From a virus, in the IMG/VR virus record IMGVR_UViG_3300033148_009360, positions 1-34,031 of that record: a stretch of 34,031 nucleotides of DNA; one strand, written 5' to 3'. Shown one piece after another: positions 29,866 to 34,031 of this stretch (position 1 is the stretch's first letter; each line of letters begins with the position of its first letter). The notes beneath the pieces are model-generated. The model saw only the letters and a program-made list of their open reading frames with translations. It had not been told where the DNA came from and made no database searches. The position numbers and the translations under genes were made by a program.

Positions 29866-31310
29866 TGAATTTATCCGCGACCATTAGGGCGCAGACTGCC
29901 ACGACTAATGCGCCTTTTGCCATGCTTCGCTCGCTATCGTCGAGGGTAGCCGGGACAAGCCAAACATCCGTCTCATCGCTCGCGGCGCTCCGGCTTTTGG
30001 CCGCGGAAGTGGAAGTTGGGGCGCAGGAGGGGTCTGTTACCATCTCTAATTTGGCGGTCTCAACAGGCAAGGATTATGAGGTGGTGGCAGGACTTGATGA
30101 TGGGGTTAGGGCATACATTGACAGGAACTACCAATATTCCGATATCCCGTCCTTCCTGAAAGGCGCAACCTATATTCGGACGTCATTTGACGATCGGTAC
30201 AACGAGGATAGCGATTTTTTGCAATTCGACGTGGATCAGGCAACGACTGTTTATGTTGTCCATGACGATTTGACTCCCCTTCCGGGATGGATGTCGGGGT
30301 TCGAGGATACGGGTAAGGATTTGAGTATAATTTTCCCGGACATGAGTGTCTATTCAAAGGATTTTCCGGCAGGGCGAGTCGTTCTTGGCGGAAATGCCAC
30401 CGGATATCGGATGTATACTGTTGTTATTCCGGCTGCTGGAGGGGGACAATCCCAATCTTCAACTGCTCCGCTCGCGGTGCGGCGGGATCTGCAGGCAGGG
30501 GTCGCGAGCGCGGTGGAATCAGGCGAGGCGGGGCTCGCGGTGCGACGGGATCTAAATATATTAGCAGCTTCGATGACATCAACTTCCGCTATAATGCTTG
30601 CTGTTCAGGGCCTGATCAATTTGGCGGCTTCGATTATGGCGCGGACCAACATTTTACCCCCTCCCCTCGCTATCCGGCGGGATTTAACGGCCCAAGGGGC
30701 GGTTGGTACCCGGTCTTCCCAGCCCCCTTTATCGGTCCAAAGGGAGATGGTTGCGGCCCTGTTTGCAGGCAGCACTACAGGTAATCCTGATCTTGCCGTC
30801 AACAGGGCGCTATCGGCAGGCCTCACTTCTCAATGTGCCGCCTCAACCCCTGGGTTATCGGTTTTAAGAGAGCTGTTTACATCAATCGCTCCGACAATAT
30901 ACACCTCTACTGCCACCCTGGTTATCCAGGGGTTAATCAATTTTGCGGCCATGATTGCGGCTCAGGCGGCAACCTCGTCGCCTGAGCTTGATGTGGCCAG
31001 GCCAATGTCGGCCGATGTGCAAGGAGGAGTTGCCACTTCAACATCAACGCTTGCAGCCCTGCGCGATCTGCAGGCAGCGGTCACGAGCGCGGCGGAATCA
31101 GGCGAGGCGGTTTCGGAGGTTTTAAGGAGCCTTTCGGCCGGGATTGACGCCCGAAGCTTTGCTGCCGCAATTGCCCTTATAACGGGAGGGCTCGGGGTTA
31201 TCCTGGATCCGACCATTGAGTCGCTCACGCCCGCAAGGAGGATCGAGTCCCTGACGCCGGCGCGGACCATTGAATCGCTCACGCCCAGAAGGACGGTCGA
31301 GCAAATCTAG
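29865..31310 (+). CDS. Tandem-repeat adhesin with inserted beta domain
   Basis: The protein has 481 residues. About eleven repeats of 21-23 residues share the pattern L(A/S)V(R/Q)R.L.A......S; examples are PLAVRRDLQAGVASAVESGE and LAVNRALSAGLTSQCAASTP. They are interrupted by residues about 64-205, a beta domain (VRAYIDRNYQYSDIPSFLKG, LQFDVDQATTVYVVHDD, YSKDFPAGRVVLGGN) of a type found in secreted carbohydrate-associated proteins. The C-terminus has three ESLTPxR repeats. It is likely a fibre or receptor-binding protein. Confidence 0.6.
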   Translation: MNLSATIRAQTATTNAPFAMLRSLSSRVAGTSQTSVSSLAALRLLAAEVEVGAQEGSVTISNLAVSTGKDYEVVAGLDDGVRAYIDRNYQYSDIPSFLKGATYIRTSFDDRYNEDSDFLQFDVDQATTVYVVHDDLTPLPGWMSGFEDTGKDLSIIFPDMSVYSKDFPAGRVVLGGNATGYRMYTVVIPAAGGGQSQSSTAPLAVRRDLQAGVASAVESGEAGLAVRRDLNILAASMTSTSAIMLAVQGLINLAASIMARTNILPPPLAIRRDLTAQGAVGTRSSQPPLSVQREMVAALFAGSTTGNPDLAVNRALSAGLTSQCAASTPGLSVLRELFTSIAPTIYTSTATLVIQGLINFAAMIAAQAATSSPELDVARPMSADVQGGVATSTSTLAALRDLQAAVTSAAESGEAVSEVLRSLSAGIDARSFAAAIALITGGLGVILDPTIESLTPARRIESLTPARTIESLTPRRTVEQI

Positions 31311-31326
31311 CGAGGAGGAACGGATT

Positions 31327-32109
31327 ATGGGATCATTGTCTGCTTACCTGAAGAACAAACTCCTGGATCATGTGCTCGGAGTTGCGGCCTATACGCCGGC
31401 TTCGACCGTTTATATAGGGTTGTCGACTGCCGATCCGCAGGATGACGGATCCGGCCTGGCCGAGCCCTCGGGTAACGGTTATGGCCGAAAGGCGATTACG
31501 TTCGATGCCGCGGCGAGTCGGAAAGTCGAGAATGGCGCCGATGTGACTTTTTCCCAGGCCACGGGCCCCTGGGGCACCATCACCCATTATGCGATTTTTG
31601 ATGCCGCAACGGCCGGCAATATGCTGGCTTATGGCTCCCTTGCGGAGCCGAAGCAGATCGTGAACGGCAACACCGCATCCATTGCGGCGCAGGAGGTGGA
31701 CATTGAATTCCTGGGGGGCGATATCAGCGATTACCTTGCAAACGCCCTGTTGGACTTCGCTTTCAGGAACCAGGCGTATTCGCAGCCAACGATCTACGTG
31801 GCCCTTTGCACCGCGGCGGTCGGGGATAATGATACGGGCAGCACTATAACCGAGCCCTCGGGCAATGGGTATGCCCGCAAAGCCCATAGCTCGTGGTCTG
31901 CTGCCTCTGAAGGCGCGAGCAGCAACAGCGGGGCCATCACCTTTAACAACCCGACCGGATCCTGGGGGACTTGCACAGACGTTGCAGTATTGGATGCCGC
32001 AACGGCCGGCAACCTACTCTTTTATAGCGACGATATAGTGGACCAGGCCCCGGGTACCGGGGATACCGTGCAATTTGCGGACGGGGACCTGGATATAACA
32101 ATGAGTTGA
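31327..32109 (+). CDS. Tail fibre protein with duplicated domain
   Basis: The protein has 260 residues from ATG 31327, behind GAGGAGG. Two copies of the same fibre domain follow each other: residues 1-130 (SAYLKNKLLDHVLGVAAYTP, VYIGLSTADP, GYGRKAITFDAA, ATGPWGTITHYAIFDAATAG) and 131-260 (SDYLANALLDFAFRNQAY, IYVALCTAAV, GYARKAHSSWSA, PTGSWGTCTDVAVLDAATAG). Single-domain versions are small fibre proteins of siphophages. Confidence 0.75.
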   Translation: MGSLSAYLKNKLLDHVLGVAAYTPASTVYIGLSTADPQDDGSGLAEPSGNGYGRKAITFDAAASRKVENGADVTFSQATGPWGTITHYAIFDAATAGNMLAYGSLAEPKQIVNGNTASIAAQEVDIEFLGGDISDYLANALLDFAFRNQAYSQPTIYVALCTAAVGDNDTGSTITEPSGNGYARKAHSSWSAASEGASSNSGAITFNNPTGSWGTCTDVAVLDAATAGNLLFYSDDIVDQAPGTGDTVQFADGDLDITMS

Positions 32110-32119
32110 GGATCCGGAG

Positions 32120-32419
32120 ATGATTGAGGTCGTTTACAATGGGCATGACAATACCATCGACCTGCTGCTCAAGGCCGACGGAGAGCCCGTGGATCTCTCA
32201 TCCGTTACGCGTATGACCCTGAAGGCGGGAGATGTCATGGTCGATAGCGATACCAGCCCTGAGGCCTTTGACTGGGATACCGGGACAACTGGTAAGGTCA
32301 TTTTGTCACTCGGCGATCAGGGGCTTGCAGAGGGTGCCAGTAGAGCGCGGCTTACGGTCTATGATCCATACAACCCCGATGGGGTTGTATGGGGGGAGTT
32401 CAGGTTGCTTGTAAAATAA
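32120..32419 (+). CDS. Small fibre/baseplate protein
   Basis: The protein has 99 residues, strand-rich: EVVYNGHDNTIDLLLKADGE, then DLSSVTRMTLKAGDVMVDS and RARLTVYDPYNPDGVVWGEF. It resembles short BppU-like or fibre-associated proteins. It lies in the fibre cluster with good spacing. Function not established. Confidence 0.6.
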   Translation: MIEVVYNGHDNTIDLLLKADGEPVDLSSVTRMTLKAGDVMVDSDTSPEAFDWDTGTTGKVILSLGDQGLAEGASRARLTVYDPYNPDGVVWGEFRLLVK

Positions 32420-32426
32420 GAGGGGG

Positions 32427-32885
32427 ATGATGGTGAGAAGGTTGTTTATCGTCTTTGCGTTTTTAGTTTGTTTTGGCGCAGTTATCGCGGCGGGAGCGAT
32501 GCTCCCCGGCGACCTCCACTGGCACGTGGCACGCAAGGCCACGATCGCCTGGTCGCAGGACTACAAGCTCGAGGACGGCCGCTCCTTGCCCTCGGGCACC
32601 ATTAAATGGCTGGTCTATTTGCGTGATGCGGCGGGCAATGAGCGGCAGGTTACGAGCAAGCCGATTACAATGCCGAGATACACCCTCACCCTCCCTGGCG
32701 AGGGCTCGTATCTGGTAGGTGTGCAGAGCGTGAGGACCGCGACAGCCGACAAGTCCGACACTGCCGTGGTCGCCGCTGCGCCGATCGTCTGGTCATCCGA
32801 CCCGGCGGTTGTGGCTGGCCGTAGGCCCTTCGGCCTGCGGTTTTTCTCCCCTCCAGCCTCACCCACGGGCTTGAGGGTAAGGTAA
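32427..32885 (+). CDS. Secreted or membrane-anchored beta-sandwich protein
   Basis: The protein has 152 residues. The N-terminus (RRLFIVFAFLVCFGAVIAAG) is a signal peptide or anchor; the rest (WSQDYKLEDGRSLPSGTIKW, then LPGEGSYLVGVQSVRTATAD) resembles a fibronectin III-like sandwich. A virion protein would not need a signal peptide, so it may be a lysogenic-conversion or envelope protein (moron). AGAGGGGG at 32419-32426 precedes the ATG. Confidence 0.6.
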   Translation: MMVRRLFIVFAFLVCFGAVIAAGAMLPGDLHWHVARKATIAWSQDYKLEDGRSLPSGTIKWLVYLRDAAGNERQVTSKPITMPRYTLTLPGEGSYLVGVQSVRTATADKSDTAVVAAAPIVWSSDPAVVAGRRPFGLRFFSPPASPTGLRVR

Positions 32886-33023
32886 GGAGCAGGCAGGGAG
32901 GATGGCGGCCTCCCCACGACCCGATGCTGCCACATCGGATCACCCGATACCGGGCCTGCCCCTGCGGCCGCGCGGCCATTGGGGATTTACCAGACCCGGA
33001 TTGAGATGTCAAAGGGGAAGGAC

Positions 33024-33782
33024 ATGCGGAGTCCACTGCCATACATTGGCGGCAAGTCTAAACTTGCAAAGACAATAATCGAGATGGTCCCAGAGCACAA
33101 AACATATTGCGAGGTTTTTGCAGGCGCCGCTTGGGTCTTTTTCCGAAAAGATCCTTCGCGGTACGAGGTAATCAATGACCTCGACAGCGACCTTGTCACT
33201 TTCTATCGCGTCCTTCAAAACCACCTGGAGGAGTTTTTGAGGCAATTCCGCTGGATTCTCTCCTCCAGGGAATGGTTCGAGGATTGGAAACGACAGCAAG
33301 AGGCCGGAGGCTTTACGGATATCCAGCGCGCTGCGAGATACTATTATTTGCAGCGGCATAGTTTCGGCGGCAGGGTTCGGTCACGCACGTTTGGGACGGG
33401 CCCCATGCATCGTCCCCGTATCAACCTCCTCCGCCTCGAGGAGGAACTCTCGGAGGTCCACCTGCGCCTGGCTGGTGTCACCATCGAGCATCTGCCCTGG
33501 CAGGATTTCGTGAGGCGCTACGACCGCTCAGGGACCTTCTTCTATCTCGACCCGCCGTATTACAAGGCCCCTTATTATGCACACAACATGGATCTCAGCG
33601 ACTACAGGGAGATGGCGGATATCCTGGCCGGTCTCAAGGGTAAGTTTATATTGAGCATCAATGCTCATCCAGATATGGTCGAGATATTTAAGTGTTTTAA
33701 GTCCCGGAATGTCTCGCTGAAATATTCAATAAACAAGGGCGGTCTGAAGGAGGCGAGAGAGCTTCTGATTAGCAACTTTTAA
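33024..33782 (+). CDS. Dam-type DNA adenine methyltransferase (D12 class)
   Basis: The protein has 252 residues from ATG 33024, behind GGGGAAG. SPLPYIGGKSKLAKTIIEMV is the AdoMet-binding motif I, NDLDSDLVTFYRVLQ and RFSF-type segments follow, and DPPYYKAPYY (about residues 178-187) is the catalytic motif IV. GATC specificity is usual for this family but not certain. The 138-nt gap before it contains a small CCGATG / CATCGG hairpin. It lies at the right end like Mu mom and may protect phage DNA or alter regulatory sites. Confidence 0.88.
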   Translation: MRSPLPYIGGKSKLAKTIIEMVPEHKTYCEVFAGAAWVFFRKDPSRYEVINDLDSDLVTFYRVLQNHLEEFLRQFRWILSSREWFEDWKRQQEAGGFTDIQRAARYYYLQRHSFGGRVRSRTFGTGPMHRPRINLLRLEEELSEVHLRLAGVTIEHLPWQDFVRRYDRSGTFFYLDPPYYKAPYYAHNMDLSDYREMADILAGLKGKFILSINAHPDMVEIFKCFKSRNVSLKYSINKGGLKEARELLISNF

Positions 33783-34031
33783 CTGTAAAATTCACTGTAA
33801 GTCGCCCTGCCGGAAGGGGCTCGCCCGACCGGACAGGTTTTCTGTACCCTGCGGAAGGACACATTTTTTTGTCGCATTTTATCTTACATTTTGTCGCATT
33901 TTATCTTACAACCGACATAAGTATTTCACCTGAAAACCATTGCCTGCACCACCGGGAGAAGGGGCATGGGGATCTTTTCGGAAGTGACCTGTTGGGAGGC
34001 CTTCGTTATTTCATGGGGTTAGGGATGGGGG
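33783..34031. other. Right end region and host flank
   Basis: Between the methyltransferase and 33866 lies a GC-rich stretch with a GCCGG-type hairpin (33810-33835) and the motif ACTGTAAAATTCACTGTAAG, similar to the left-flank sequence at 226-245. After 33917 about 114 nt of probable host DNA contains no recognisable gene. Confidence 0.4.
33867..33917 (-). repeat. Tandem MuA-type end-binding sites and candidate right terminus
   Basis: Two perfect 22-bp units sit head to tail at 33867-33888 and 33889-33910 (each ends GTCGCATTTTATCTTACA), followed by ACCGACA. The right end of Mu has R2 and R1 sites in similar arrangement and with related TCGCATTTATCGTG sequence, a few bases from a CA terminus. 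The phage end is therefore probably at 33917, with 33918-33922 (TAAGT) as the expected 5-bp duplication. Confidence 0.65.

Noticed and set aside
226-33801. Similar motifs at 226-245 and 33782-33801 as direct att repeats of a tyrosine-recombinase phage
   Set aside because: Identity is only partial (about 17 of 22), no integrase gene is present, and a complete MuA/MuB pair explains mobility.
1-34031. tRNA or rRNA genes
   Set aside because: No cloverleaf with a TTCAA-type T loop or rRNA-like segment was recognised on either strand by eye.

Overview
The window is an almost complete Mu-like transposable prophage of about 33.6 kb with little host DNA around it. Recognition rests on the gene order (repressor, Ner, MuA, MuB, GemA, Gam, lysis, Mu gp25-gp30 homologues, G, I/Z, T, gp35-gp37, tail) and on family motifs recalled from memory; no search was run. 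The tail is a long siphovirus-type module (tube protein, frameshifted chaperone, 941-residue tape measure, fibres), not the contractile Mu tail, so this is a B3/D3112-like mosaic. High GC, dense GCCTGCCTG-type palindromic repeats and a probable selenocysteine codon fit an anaerobic deltaproteobacterial (Desulfobacterota-like) host. That host call is inference.

Layout. 1-287: left flank, probably containing the left phage end. 288-1384: leftward lysogeny cluster of an XRE repressor, a PAS-like protein and a superinfection-immunity membrane protein. 1378-1455: divergent control region. 1456-9112: rightward early region with Ner, transposase, ATPase, GemA, Gam and a run of small Cys-rich and winged-helix proteins, several carrying in-frame palindromic repeats. 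9055-9961: leftward two-gene cassette (ribbon-helix-helix protein plus a 60-residue protein) with its own promoter, operator and terminator. 9997-10145: rightward promoter followed at once by a strong intrinsic terminator, reminiscent of lambda pR'-tR'. 10163-12390: metalloprotease-like protein, endolysin and holins. 12387-21629: packaging and head. 21642-32885: tail and fibres. 33024-33782: Dam-type methyltransferase at the position of Mu mom. 33867-33917: tandem MuA-type right-end sites.

The most notable signal is in the Mu gp30 (MuF) homologue at 16172-17413. An in-frame TGA replaces the first Cys of the conserved NGWGCxC motif and is followed 4 nt later by a perfect 9-bp hairpin. The same frame then continues with Mu gp30-like sequence and a PBECR2-type nuclease-like domain. 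This looks like a selenocysteine-recoded phage head/toxin protein. A second recoding event is well supported at 22842-22848: an A AAA AAC heptamer permits a -1 shift into a frame open to 23216, giving a tail assembly chaperone fusion that carries a CxxC...CxxC motif. Other points of interest are the nested scaffold start in the head protease, the heptamer array, the tandem-repeat adhesin and the branched leftward terminator.
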